Below, in pieces: positions 9,495-17,724 of a stretch of 64,000 nucleotides of DNA (position 1 is its first letter; each line of letters begins with the position of its first letter). A program made the translations under genes and the position numbers. The stretch spans positions 418,959-482,958 of the forward strand of contig NZ_QETB01000004.1 of the NCBI RefSeq assembly GCF_003123745.1. The letters run 5' to 3'. Under the pieces are notes generated by a model. It made no database searches. It had not been told where the DNA came from and saw only the letters and a program-made list of their open reading frames with translations. This DNA comes from Ancrocorticia populi. Its GTDB lineage: Bacteria; Actinomycetota; Actinomycetes; Actinomycetales; Actinomycetaceae.

Positions 9495-10193
9495 CTATCC
9501 AGCAAGTAAGAGCACCAGCGCCACGGAGGCGAGCCCGCCACCCAGCACGGACCCCCACCATTGGAGCGCGGCCCACCACGGGTGCCGCTCCATGGTTCCA
9601 CGCCTCATCGGCAAAATCGGGGCATCGTTGGAAAGCTGCTTGGGGTGCTTATAGAGCTGATCGATGGCCTTCTGCTGGACGGGACTTACCTCATCAACGT
9701 TCGAGAGTTCGCCCATTCCCTCTTCATTTTGTTGAAGGGCAAGGAGTGTTCCGACCGCCGGATCCTTCGGTTCGGCCGGGTCAACATCGCGCAACAGAAT
9801 GATCGATCTGAAATTGGCCCCACCATCCAAGGGGCGGACCACTACAGGAACGAGGAGGCCCTGCTGGGCCCCTCCCCGCTGGACGTAACGCTGCTCAGGG
9901 CTCTCATCGGTACCAAGAGTGCGCGCCACCACCGGAATGCTGCGTGTTTCGGGATAGTTCATAGCCCACGGCAGTAGGCATACAAGCGCCACGATCACCA
10001 TGAGGATCAGTACTACCCAGAACTTGCCTCCAGCTAAGTCAAGGTCACCCAAAAGAACGGCAAGGATGGTACCCACCACCGAACCCACGAATAGCCCAGT
10101 CCCGATTCTACGTAGATGATCGAGCTGGCGATCGGCAGGAACCGTCCCCGCAAGAGAAATCTGCTGAACCAAATTGATCGAAGGCACCGTCAA
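9495..10193 (-). CDS. Uncharacterised membrane protein
   Basis: 232 residues, not recognised. Two adjacent transmembrane helices lie at about 30-75 (TGLFVGSVVGTILAVLL and FWVVLILMVIVALVCLLPWAM), a soluble domain of about 130 residues follows, and a third helix closes the C-terminus (GGGLASVALVLLLAG). Its ATG overlaps the TGA of the upstream monooxygenase gene (ATGA), so the two are translationally coupled, though no shared function is evident. Confidence 0.7.
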   Translation of the reverse strand: MTVPSINLVQQISLAGTVPADRQLDHLRRIGTGLFVGSVVGTILAVLLGDLDLAGGKFWVVLILMVIVALVCLLPWAMNYPETRSIPVVARTLGTDESPEQRYVQRGGAQQGLLVPVVVRPLDGGANFRSIILLRDVDPAEPKDPAVGTLLALQQNEEGMGELSNVDEVSPVQQKAIDQLYKHPKQLSNDAPILPMRRGTMERHPWWAALQWWGSVLGGGLASVALVLLLAG

Positions 10194-11407
10194 CTCCCAA
10201 GGTAAGCCACAATTTCAGCGGCTGCTTTTCGACTGGCCCACCGCGCCCCCACCGTGGATGCACTTGGTCCATAGCCAAGAAGGTGGAGCCGTTGGTCCGC
10301 AGCCACTCGTGTTCCATCCATGAGGATACCGCCCCCGGATGTCCGAAGCCCAAGCGGCGCTAGATGGCGCAGCTCCGGGCGAAACCCCGTGGCCCACACA
10401 ATGGCGTCCGCTTGCCAAAAGGCAGTGTCATCCCACCGCACGCCATCGGCTTCAATCCGGGAGAACATCGGCCACCGCTTGGTGAGACCACGCTCATGAA
10501 GCGACCTAGTGAAATCATTCGTGGGAAGGCCAGTCTCCGCAACCACCGGAAGTGGCCTCAAACCCGCCTCCACCCGAGCGCGCACGCGTTCTTCTACGCC
10601 GCGGCCGGCCTCCGGCGTCAATGCCCCCGATTCTTCCGTGATCTGCGATTTCCACCGCGGGGGCGTCCGGGTAACCCAGCGAATCTTCTTGGCCACTTGG
10701 TCCAGATCATCGATGTGGTTGAGCGCGCTGATGCCTCCGCCAACCACCACAACCCGTTTGCCCTCCAACACACGCGGGGCGGGAAAGTTCTGCGAGTGGA
10801 ACTGCATTCCGCGAAAGCTCTCTGAGCCCGGGTAGTGAGGAATGAAGGGCCTGGTCCATGTGCCCGTCGCATTGACGATCACATCTGCGCTAAACGTGCC
10901 CGCGGTGGTTTGAATGTTGAGGGAAGTTTCGTCGTCGTTCTCAAAAACTCCGGTAACCATCACGGGACGCAAGATTGGAAGGTCAAACGCATCCTCAAAA
11001 TCCCCGAAGTAGGTTCCCACCCAATCGGAGGCGCGTACACTCGGGTCAATTTCGCCGGCCGGGAAGTGCGGCAAATCGGCGATGTGGTTGACGCTACCCA
11101 TGGACAAGCTGGGCCAACGATGCTGCCACGCGCCTCCAGGGCGATTCTCCGCGTCTAGGACCAGATAGCTGCGCCCACGAACCTCCTCGCTCCCCACGTA
11201 GCCCACAAAGCCGCGCTTCCGGAGTTCGTAAGCCATCGCGAGTCCCGCCTGGCCCGCTCCGATCACCACCACATCCACGCGGTGGGGCTGCGAGGGAAAT
11301 GGAGTGTGCGGGAGCTTCCATACGGGTAGGCCATCGCGTTCGGCAGGAACCCATGCGCCGGCGGGCAAGCGCTCACCCACCGAGCTAGATGACGCATGCT
11401 TCCCCAT
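10190..11407 (-). CDS. Flavin-containing monooxygenase / FAD-NAD(P) oxidoreductase
   Basis: 405 residues. Two dinucleotide-binding motifs are visible: VIGAGQAGLA (about 49-57, FAD) and VVGGGISALN (NADPH), with GGAWQHRWPSLSM, NATGTWTRP and a late WATGFRPELRHL motif, typical of single-component flavoprotein monooxygenases of the Baeyer-Villiger / N-hydroxylase superfamily. The substrate cannot be read from sequence. First gene of a two-gene unit with the membrane protein downstream; divergent from the SprT-like gene. Confidence 0.85.
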   Translation of the reverse strand: MGKHASSSSVGERLPAGAWVPAERDGLPVWKLPHTPFPSQPHRVDVVVIGAGQAGLAMAYELRKRGFVGYVGSEEVRGRSYLVLDAENRPGGAWQHRWPSLSMGSVNHIADLPHFPAGEIDPSVRASDWVGTYFGDFEDAFDLPILRPVMVTGVFENDDETSLNIQTTAGTFSADVIVNATGTWTRPFIPHYPGSESFRGMQFHSQNFPAPRVLEGKRVVVVGGGISALNHIDDLDQVAKKIRWVTRTPPRWKSQITEESGALTPEAGRGVEERVRARVEAGLRPLPVVAETGLPTNDFTRSLHERGLTKRWPMFSRIEADGVRWDDTAFWQADAIVWATGFRPELRHLAPLGLRTSGGGILMDGTRVAADQRLHLLGYGPSASTVGARWASRKAAAEIVAYLGS

Positions 11408-11477
11408 AACGTTAAGGATACTGGCCCGGGCGGCAGGGGGAGAAAAAGGTGGTGGAGGTGGGCAATAGAATTTGGGT

Positions 11478-11936
11478 ATGGAACTTGATGATGCGTATCA
11501 GCTGGCCCGCGAACTGCTTGACTCCCATGGCCTTGAGGAGTGGACGGTGACGTTTGACAGTGCGCGCCGGCGTGCGGGGCAAACTGTTTTCCCTACCTCG
11601 ACTATCAGCCTGTCTAGCCCGCTCACCCAACTGTGCACACCCGAGCAAGTACGCGGAACGGTCCTCCATGAAATCGCCCACGCCCTCGTTGGGCCCGGGC
11701 ATAACCACGATGGAACGTGGAAAGAGGTAGCCCAGAGTATCGGCGCATCGCCGCGTGCCCAGTTCAAAGGAGGCCCACAAGTTCCTGCTCGATACATCGG
11801 CATTTGCCCAGCGGGCCATACGGTTCATCGCCATCGCAGGTCCCGAAACCTGCAGTCATGTGCCAAGTGCTGTCCGGAGTTTAATCTTGATTACCTCATC
11901 ACGTGGCATGATACGCAGGTTCCCGCATGGCTCTGA
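11478..11936 (+). CDS. SprT-like zinc metalloprotease-fold protein
   Basis: 152 residues. HEIAH (64-68) is the zincin motif, preceded by TVL and followed by GHNHDGTWK, with a C-terminal zinc-ribbon-like CPAGHTVHRHRR ... CAKC segment, the standard SprT/Spartan-type arrangement. Members with this fold (human Spartan) cleave DNA-protein crosslinks; the bacterial role is not established. Start taken at ATG 11478; a TTG two codons earlier is an alternative. No strong ribosome site is visible. Confidence 0.8.
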   Translation: MELDDAYQLARELLDSHGLEEWTVTFDSARRRAGQTVFPTSTISLSSPLTQLCTPEQVRGTVLHEIAHALVGPGHNHDGTWKEVAQSIGASPRAQFKGGPQVPARYIGICPAGHTVHRHRRSRNLQSCAKCCPEFNLDYLITWHDTQVPAWL

Positions 11937-11954
11937 AATGGGTACATTAAAGAC

Positions 11955-12872
11955 GTGAATGTGGCCAAGACCAGCGGGCGGCCCAACCTCCGCGCCCGGC
12001 GCAGGCGGGAAAGCCTCACCGCATACCTCATGTTGAGTCCCTCCCTCGTAGGAGTAGGTCTCTTTCTCATCGTTCCGTTCCTGTTAGTTTTCGTTATCTC
12101 GTTGACCAACTGGAACCTGATCAGCGATCCAAGCTTTGTGGGCTTGGCGAACTACGAATGGCTGTTCTCAGGTAACGCATTCGGTAAATCTCTACTTGTC
12201 ACGCTGGTCTTCACGGCGATCGCCCTTCCCACCTCGATCTTCCTCGGGCTCCTCATCGCGATTGGGCTGAACCGGGGGCTTCCCGGCTCCGGATTCTTCC
12301 AGCTCCTGTATGTGCTGCCGTGGGTTTGCGCGCCGCTAACACTGGGGATCGTGTGGCGCTGGATGCTGGATCCCTCGAACGGAATCATCAACGCAATCCT
12401 TGGCACGCGTATCGAGTGGATGAGCAACACCAGCATTGCCCTGCCCACCGTGGCTTTCGTGTACGTGTGGCAAAACATTGGCTATATTTCCCTGTTTTAT
12501 TTGGCGGGCCTTCAGGCGATCCCGGTATCCCTTATCGAAGCCGCCAAGCTAGATGGGGCGGGATCATTCCGGCTTCTCACCAAGATGTATATGCCGATGC
12601 TCCGGCCCACCACCTTCTTCGTTCTGATTACCACCTTCATTTCCTCTTTCCAAGCGTTCGATCTGGTGTACGGACTAACCGACGGCAAACCAGGATATCC
12701 TGGCGGTACCACCAATCTAATTGCAGCGAACATCTACCAGACGGCCTTCCGCGGCGGGAACCAGCTTGGGAAGGCCTCCGCCATGGCCGTTATCCTTCTC
12801 GCCATCATCTTGGTAATCACGTTTATTCAGCAGCGGTACTTCTCCAAGCGCACCGTGTACGAGTTGGACTGA
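11955..12872 (+). CDS. Sugar ABC transporter permease (MalF type)
   Basis: 305 residues, GTG start. Six transmembrane segments and the cytoplasmic EAA loop (EAAKLDGAGSFRLLTKMYMP) that docks the ATPase. Belongs to the carbohydrate uptake CUT1 family. Followed after 5 bases by the second permease and then by the binding protein; no ATPase gene is present here, so a shared MsiK/UgpC-like ATPase encoded elsewhere is likely, as is common in actinobacteria. Confidence 0.93.
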   Translation: MNVAKTSGRPNLRARRRRESLTAYLMLSPSLVGVGLFLIVPFLLVFVISLTNWNLISDPSFVGLANYEWLFSGNAFGKSLLVTLVFTAIALPTSIFLGLLIAIGLNRGLPGSGFFQLLYVLPWVCAPLTLGIVWRWMLDPSNGIINAILGTRIEWMSNTSIALPTVAFVYVWQNIGYISLFYLAGLQAIPVSLIEAAKLDGAGSFRLLTKMYMPMLRPTTFFVLITTFISSFQAFDLVYGLTDGKPGYPGGTTNLIAANIYQTAFRGGNQLGKASAMAVILLAIILVITFIQQRYFSKRTVYELD

Positions 12873-12877
12873 GGCCG

Positions 12878-13765
12878 ATGACTGTAACAACTCCCTCCGC
12901 GAAGGACACGCGCACCATTCGCCAGAACAAGCACCGCACCCCACGCTGGTGGATTTCGGTGATCCTCACTTACGGCTTTCTGGCCGCCGGCTCCATCCTC
13001 ATGCTGGTACCTTTCCTGTTTTCGGTGATGACCAGCCTGAAAACTCCGCATCAGTTTTCTAGTCAGCCCCCGCTCACCCTGCCCGATCCACTCACCTTCG
13101 AGAACTTCACTGCCCTGTTCTCCGGCTCGAACAATTTCATCGTGCCGCTGGCGGTGACCGTGCAGGTGGTTGCGGCTTTGACGGTTGGCCAGATGGTCTT
13201 TTCGGTGCTGGCTGCTTACGCGTTTGCTAGGTTGCAGTTCCCGGGGCGCGAGATTATCTTCTGGGCGTACATCGCCACCCTCATGATTCCACCCATCGTC
13301 ATCATGATTCCCCTCTATTCGATGGTGTCACAGGTGGGAATGCGCAACTCTTTTGCCGGCATAGTCGTGCCCTTCCTCCTTGGATCGCCCTACGCAATCT
13401 TCCTCTTGCGCCAGAACTTCCAAGCGGTACCACAAGAGGTATTGGACGCCGCCAAGCTGGACGGTGCGGGGCATTGGCGGACACTGAGCTCCATCGTTCT
13501 CCCGATGAACCGCCCGATCCTCGCCACCTTGTTCCTCATCACCGTCGTAACTCAGTGGAACAACTTCCTCTGGCCCTCCATCATCGCGCCAGGCAAGGAA
13601 TGGAATGTTCTCACGGTGGCCACCTCCGCCCTACAGACTCAGCACGCCGGGAATTGGACTCTGGTTATGGCGGCCACGACAATCTCACTGTTGCCGCTTG
13701 TCTTGCTGTTCCTGGCCTTCCACAAGCAGATCGTCAATTCCCTCGGGATTTCGGGACTAAAGTAG
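12878..13765 (+). CDS. Sugar ABC transporter permease (MalG type)
   Basis: 295 residues from the ATG five bases after the upstream stop. An N-terminal cytoplasmic stretch is followed by six transmembrane segments and the EAA loop LDAAKLDGAGHWRTLSSIVLP. Pairs with the preceding MalF-type permease to form the channel of a CUT1 sugar importer. Substrate unknown; no glycosidase or LacI regulator lies next to the operon. Confidence 0.93.
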   Translation: MTVTTPSAKDTRTIRQNKHRTPRWWISVILTYGFLAAGSILMLVPFLFSVMTSLKTPHQFSSQPPLTLPDPLTFENFTALFSGSNNFIVPLAVTVQVVAALTVGQMVFSVLAAYAFARLQFPGREIIFWAYIATLMIPPIVIMIPLYSMVSQVGMRNSFAGIVVPFLLGSPYAIFLLRQNFQAVPQEVLDAAKLDGAGHWRTLSSIVLPMNRPILATLFLITVVTQWNNFLWPSIIAPGKEWNVLTVATSALQTQHAGNWTLVMAATTISLLPLVLLFLAFHKQIVNSLGISGLK

Positions 13766-13877
13766 TGAGCTTTAGCCCGGAGGCTGGAGTAAACGGCTTC
13801 ATTACGGCTAATGTGGGCTAAGTAGACGCTTTCGAAGCCTTACATCTACGATTTATTTGAAGATTCAAGGAGATACA

Positions 13878-15233
13878 ATGAAGCCAACGCGCCACTCCTT
13901 TGGGCTCGCAGCAGGTGTTGCTGCAAGCCTCGCGATGGTACTTGCCGCCTGCTCTCCCGCGAGCAATGACAGTGACGACGATTCCACTGGAGATAGCGGA
14001 TCCGGGGACAAGACCACCGTCACGTTCCGCCTCTGGGATGAAGCGGCAGCTCCCGCATACGAGGATTCTTTCGCTGAATTCGAGAAGCAGAACGAGGATA
14101 TTGAAGTCAACGTTGATGTGGTGCCGTGGTCCGAGTACTGGAGCCGCATCCCACTGGACATCAACTCCGGGGATATGGCCGATATCTTCTTGGTGAACTC
14201 CTCCAACGTTGCCCAGTATGCCGATAACGGCAATCTGATCGACGTTTCCCAGGCCCTCGGCAACGATCACGATGAGTGGGAGCAGTCCGTTGTTGACCTG
14301 TACACGCGCGATGGCAGCGTGTGGGGCGTGCCGCAGCTCTGGGATTCCATTGCCCTGTTCTACAACAAGGACACGGTTGCGGACGCGGGCGTTGACGTTG
14401 AAGACCTCACGTGGGCACCCGGCGCCGGAGATGACGATACTCTCCTCCCCGCCCTTCAGAAGCTCACCGTTGACGCTGACGGCAACACCGCTGATTCAGC
14501 GGGTTTTGATGGCTCCGACGTTACTACCTACGGCCTGAATGCTCAGGCGGACATGCAGGCAATCTACCTACCGTGGCTCGCTGAGAATGGTGCCCAGTAT
14601 CAAGACGAGAGCACGGATGAGTTCGCGTTTGCGTCCGAAGAGGGCGTTGAGGCGTTCCAGTACGTGATCGATCTGATCAACGAATACAACGTTGCGCCCT
14701 CCGCGGCTGATACCAATACCAACGGTGATCTGGCCCGCGACATGTTTGTTCGGGGCGAGCTCGCACTCTTCCAGTCCGGCCCATACAGCCTTCCCGCGAT
14801 CGCTGAGGGTGCCACCGAGATCGATTGGGGCATCGTCCCGATGATCGCCGGCCCTGAGGGCCGTGTGGGCACCGTTCATGGCGTGGCTGCGGTTGGAAAT
14901 GCGGACACTGATAACGAAGATGCCACGGTTGAGGTTCTCGATTGGCTCGGCTCCGCTGAAGGTCAGGCACCTCTAGCCGAGCAGGGCGTTTCCTTCCCCG
15001 GCGCCGTTGACGCCCAGCAGGCGTACGTGGATTACTGGGATGAGCAGGGCGTTGACGTGAGCCCGTTCATCGAAGCAGCCAAGGGCGATACGGCCCGCCC
15101 GCCCGTGGGCCCCGCCGTTGACGCCGGCACCAACGCCTACACCCCGCTTCTCGCGGACCTCTTCCTCGGGACCGACGATCTTGCGGCTGGCCTTCAGGAG
15201 GCCCAAGACGCTGGTAACGATGCGATGGAGTAA
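13878..15233 (+). CDS. Sugar ABC transporter substrate-binding lipoprotein
   Basis: 451 residues from the ATG behind AAGGAGATACA. Signal peptide with lipobox VLAAC (Cys25), then a Ser/Asp-rich linker and a family 1 solute-binding fold (TVTFRLWDEAAAP at the start, WSEYWSRIPLDINSGD, ALFYNKD, LFQSGPYSLP). Captures the sugar outside the membrane for the two permeases upstream. The acidic composition is marked. The order permease-permease-binding protein is the reverse of the usual one; the 112-base gap before it may hold its own promoter. Confidence 0.93.
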   Translation: MKPTRHSFGLAAGVAASLAMVLAACSPASNDSDDDSTGDSGSGDKTTVTFRLWDEAAAPAYEDSFAEFEKQNEDIEVNVDVVPWSEYWSRIPLDINSGDMADIFLVNSSNVAQYADNGNLIDVSQALGNDHDEWEQSVVDLYTRDGSVWGVPQLWDSIALFYNKDTVADAGVDVEDLTWAPGAGDDDTLLPALQKLTVDADGNTADSAGFDGSDVTTYGLNAQADMQAIYLPWLAENGAQYQDESTDEFAFASEEGVEAFQYVIDLINEYNVAPSAADTNTNGDLARDMFVRGELALFQSGPYSLPAIAEGATEIDWGIVPMIAGPEGRVGTVHGVAAVGNADTDNEDATVEVLDWLGSAEGQAPLAEQGVSFPGAVDAQQAYVDYWDEQGVDVSPFIEAAKGDTARPPVGPAVDAGTNAYTPLLADLFLGTDDLAAGLQEAQDAGNDAME

Positions 15234-15247
15234 GTAGCTACTTACGT

Positions 15248-15288
15248 AAGTGGGCGGTCAGGGATATTCCTTGGCCGCCTACTTTTTT
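15248..15288 (+). terminator. Intrinsic terminator of the sugar ABC operon
   Basis: A stem of about 13 pairs with two or three G-T wobbles (15248-15260 with 15272-15284), loop of 11, running directly into six T residues, 15 bases after the binding-protein stop. It is immediately followed by an ACGACGACGAA motif. Confidence 0.85.
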
Positions 15289-15300
15289 GACGACGACGAA
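15283..15300 (+). repeat. Intergenic TTTnnnRACGACGACGRA motif, copy 1
   Basis: TTTTTTGACGACGACGAA directly after the terminator stem and ending just before the convergent phosphatase stop codon. One of seven intergenic copies in the window. Confidence 0.6.
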
Positions 15301-15301
15301 T

Positions 15302-15895
15302 TCATCGCGCAATTTCTCTTACAATCCCATCGGCGCCCGCCTCAACAGCCTCCAGCGTGGCGATGAAGTCACCGGTATACCAAGGATCTGGCACATCGTA
15401 TGTTCCCTCAGACGAGTAAAAGTCCGAGTAGCCGCCCCTATGCTTGGGCTTTTCTGGGCCAAGCACTCCGCCCGGGCCGTAGCACCCTTCGGGGGCGATC
15501 GTGGCCGTCCCATCAAACTCGCGCCACAGGTGGACGCGCTCTAGGGGGACATCTAGGCGCTCAAGCATCGGGCGCAAGGTGCGGGCGTGACCAACGGTCA
15601 TCGCGAGAATCAGTCCGGAGGTTGTGAGTTCTTCGGGGGTGGCACGATGCGCCTGGCGGGTTGGCACCCGGTAGCCATTTTCCATAAGAATGCGGGCTGC
15701 CGGCGGATAGATCGGGTTACCAGATTCTTCGCTGGAAACACCGCAACTAGCAATGGCGTAGTTGCTAATTCCGGCCTCATCGAGGCGCTGTTTGAGCACT
15801 ACCTCGCCCATCGGCGACCTGCAGATATTTCCTGTGCATACCACAAGAATTTGGGGTAAATCGTTGAGTTGGGCTTGAAGCACGGTTTCGGTCAT
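15302..15895 (-). CDS. Low-molecular-weight protein tyrosine phosphatase
   Basis: 197 residues from ATG 15895; a longer frame exists but the family begins here. The P-loop VCTGNICRSPMGE (Cys and Arg nucleophile loop, C-x5-R) sits at about 19-31 and the general-acid loop DVPDPWY lies near the C-terminus, both intact. Removes phosphate from phosphotyrosine proteins in the cytoplasm. In actinobacteria such enzymes (PtpA type) are stand-alone or secreted; no kinase is adjacent. Follows the winged-helix gene by 16 bases. Confidence 0.92.
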   Translation of the reverse strand: MTETVLQAQLNDLPQILVVCTGNICRSPMGEVVLKQRLDEAGISNYAIASCGVSSEESGNPIYPPAARILMENGYRVPTRQAHRATPEELTTSGLILAMTVGHARTLRPMLERLDVPLERVHLWREFDGTATIAPEGCYGPGGVLGPEKPKHRGGYSDFYSSEGTYDVPDPWYTGDFIATLEAVEAGADGIVREIAR

Positions 15896-15911
15896 GCGCC
15901 CATGGTACGAG

Positions 15912-16982
15912 TTACTTGGGCAAAGCCGCGAATGCCTTGTCGAGCCGGCGCTGAAATGCCTGTGTTGGTTCCTGAAAAAGCTCGACGGTAGGCTTAGCGC
16001 GGCCCGGGCGCCAAAAGCCGATAGCCGTCCCTCCCGAGATGATCGATTTGCGGAAGACACCATTATTGCCGGGAACTAGAGCGTCCGCGTAGGCCTGAGG
16101 GATAGTCATCCACCTGCTGGCGTAGCCCAGAATGAGTTCATCAAAACCGGGCAACGCGAGCAGCGAGCGGCCCACCGAACCCACCCCCAAACCTTCGTAA
16201 CGTTCTAGGACGGAGTTGTGGACCCAGTACGTTTCGTCGTCGACGATAATCGCAGTCAGCTCCCCGGCACACTCCTCAATCCCGGCGTCAATTTCGCGAA
16301 GCGGGAGCTGGCTCCACCAGTTGAGATCCTTGCGGGAGGCGGGGCCGTGGGAGCTGAGGTAGCGGGGCACGATCTCAGCCACTGCCGCCGCGCGATCAAG
16401 CTGGCGGGGTTGTGCAATCCAATCGTCGGTGAGCACGAAGAGCTGCTTGCCGTCCTCCCCAATCGGCCCCTGAACGAGTGTTCCTTCAACGCACAGGTGA
16501 TGAAGGAGGTAGTAGGCCCAAGTCGAATCGGTCAGGAGGTGGCGTTCCTTCCACGCGTCGAGCAGGGCGTCGCGAGAAATAGCGCGAGCCTCGTGGAGCA
16601 GTTCAACCGTGGCATCGCGGACGAAATCGATGTGGTGGGCCTCAATACCCCGGTCAAGCCTCCGCTTCTCCTGCCCGAGCAGGCGCGGATGGGCGGTCAG
16701 CTTGAGGTACCACAGCAGATCCTCGGCGGGAAGCACATGGAGGGTTCCGCGCTGGGGCCAAGACCGAACAATGGCGCCGCACTTGAATGCGTCGCGGACC
16801 TCGCTAAGGGATCTAGAGTTCGTGCGCAGTGCTATCGAGGTGAGTGCTCCGGGGAAATCCTGCCCCTGCATGCACATCATGGCATTCACTGCCTGGGTGG
16901 GTGTGCTCCATGGATCGCCCACCAGCCGCTGGGCTACGAGGCGCAGCTGAGATATGCGCCGGCGCTGAGCTACGGTGCTCAT
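15912..16982 (-). CDS. Winged-helix DNA-binding domain protein (HTH_42 / AlkZ-YcaQ like)
   Basis: 356 residues. Contains the features of the HTH_42 family: AQRLVGDPWSTPTQAVNAMMCMQGQDF near the start (about residues 15-45), VRSWPQRGTLHVLPAEDLLW (the RGT-H-L signature) and the C-terminal LPGFDELILGYASRW with late R-K/GG motifs. Some members (AlkZ, YcaQ) are DNA glycosylases that unhook crosslinks, but many actinobacterial paralogues are uncharacterised. ATG overlaps the GNAT stop (ATGA), so it is coupled to that gene. Confidence 0.8.
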   Translation of the reverse strand: MSTVAQRRRISQLRLVAQRLVGDPWSTPTQAVNAMMCMQGQDFPGALTSIALRTNSRSLSEVRDAFKCGAIVRSWPQRGTLHVLPAEDLLWYLKLTAHPRLLGQEKRRLDRGIEAHHIDFVRDATVELLHEARAISRDALLDAWKERHLLTDSTWAYYLLHHLCVEGTLVQGPIGEDGKQLFVLTDDWIAQPRQLDRAAAVAEIVPRYLSSHGPASRKDLNWWSQLPLREIDAGIEECAGELTAIIVDDETYWVHNSVLERYEGLGVGSVGRSLLALPGFDELILGYASRWMTIPQAYADALVPGNNGVFRKSIISGGTAIGFWRPGRAKPTVELFQEPTQAFQRRLDKAFAALPK

Positions 16983-17584
16983 GAGGTGGTTCCCTCCCAA
17001 TCCGAGCGGAGAATGGCCATGATCCGATCATCGATATATTCGCCATCGAAGCGGAATGCCTCGCGGCAGGTCCCCTCATACACGAATCCAGCCTTCTCGT
17101 AGGCCCGGCGGGCGCGGGGGTTAAAGGCGAAAACCGTGAGACTGATGCGGTTGAGGTTGGAGTTGGCGAAAGCGTAGTCGATCGTCAGGCGCGTGGCTTC
17201 CGAGCCTAGACCGCGATTGCGGCCCTGGGGTCCGATGAGGATCCGGAAGTTGCAGCTCCGATCGGCCGGACTCCATTCATTCAGCACGGTTTCGCCCACG
17301 CACCGGCCTGTTTGCACATCCACAACAGCAAGGTCTAGCCGATCCGTTTGCTCTGCCCGCGTGCGGTACCACTCCACGGTTTTTGCATCGAGGGTGGCGG
17401 GTGCCGAACGCGCTTCCTCAGTTGTGTTTGCCGAACCGGTCAGGCGGATCATCTCCGGATCAGCCAGAATCGGGCCCATACACTTGATATCAGCCTCCGT
17501 GTAAGGACGCAGAATCACCTGCTCACCGGTGATCGTGGGCTTGTTGAGGAAGAGAGCCTCAGGTATCTCAGGCATGGTATCCAT
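16979..17584 (-). CDS. GNAT-family N-acetyltransferase
   Basis: 201 residues from MDTMPEIP; a start three codons later is equally possible because no clear ribosome site is present. Domain order matches RimJ/RimL-type acetyltransferases: VILRPYTEADI, the acetyl-CoA loop GPQGRNRGLGSEATRL (Q/RxxGxG/A) and NPRARRAYEKAGFVYEG. Acceptor unknown. Coupled to the winged-helix protein by an ATGA overlap. Confidence 0.88.
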   Translation of the reverse strand: MDTMPEIPEALFLNKPTITGEQVILRPYTEADIKCMGPILADPEMIRLTGSANTTEEARSAPATLDAKTVEWYRTRAEQTDRLDLAVVDVQTGRCVGETVLNEWSPADRSCNFRILIGPQGRNRGLGSEATRLTIDYAFANSNLNRISLTVFAFNPRARRAYEKAGFVYEGTCREAFRFDGEYIDDRIMAILRSDWEGTTS

Positions 17585-17724
17585 AGTGCCAATACTATGA
17601 GAGCGCACAGGGTTGGCGATACGAAGTCACGATACGCGCCGGATGCCAGCATCAGAAGGATCATGAGGACATTGCCGATACCAGTGGCTGCGGGTTGCGT
17701 TAGCTCACGGTAGACGGATCGTAC

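Noticed and set aside
17600..17720. Hydrophobic peptide after the UvrA-like gene (minus strand)
   Set aside because: A transmembrane-like stretch can be read in frame after the UvrA-like stop, but it has no start with a ribosome site and ends inside the GNAT gene.
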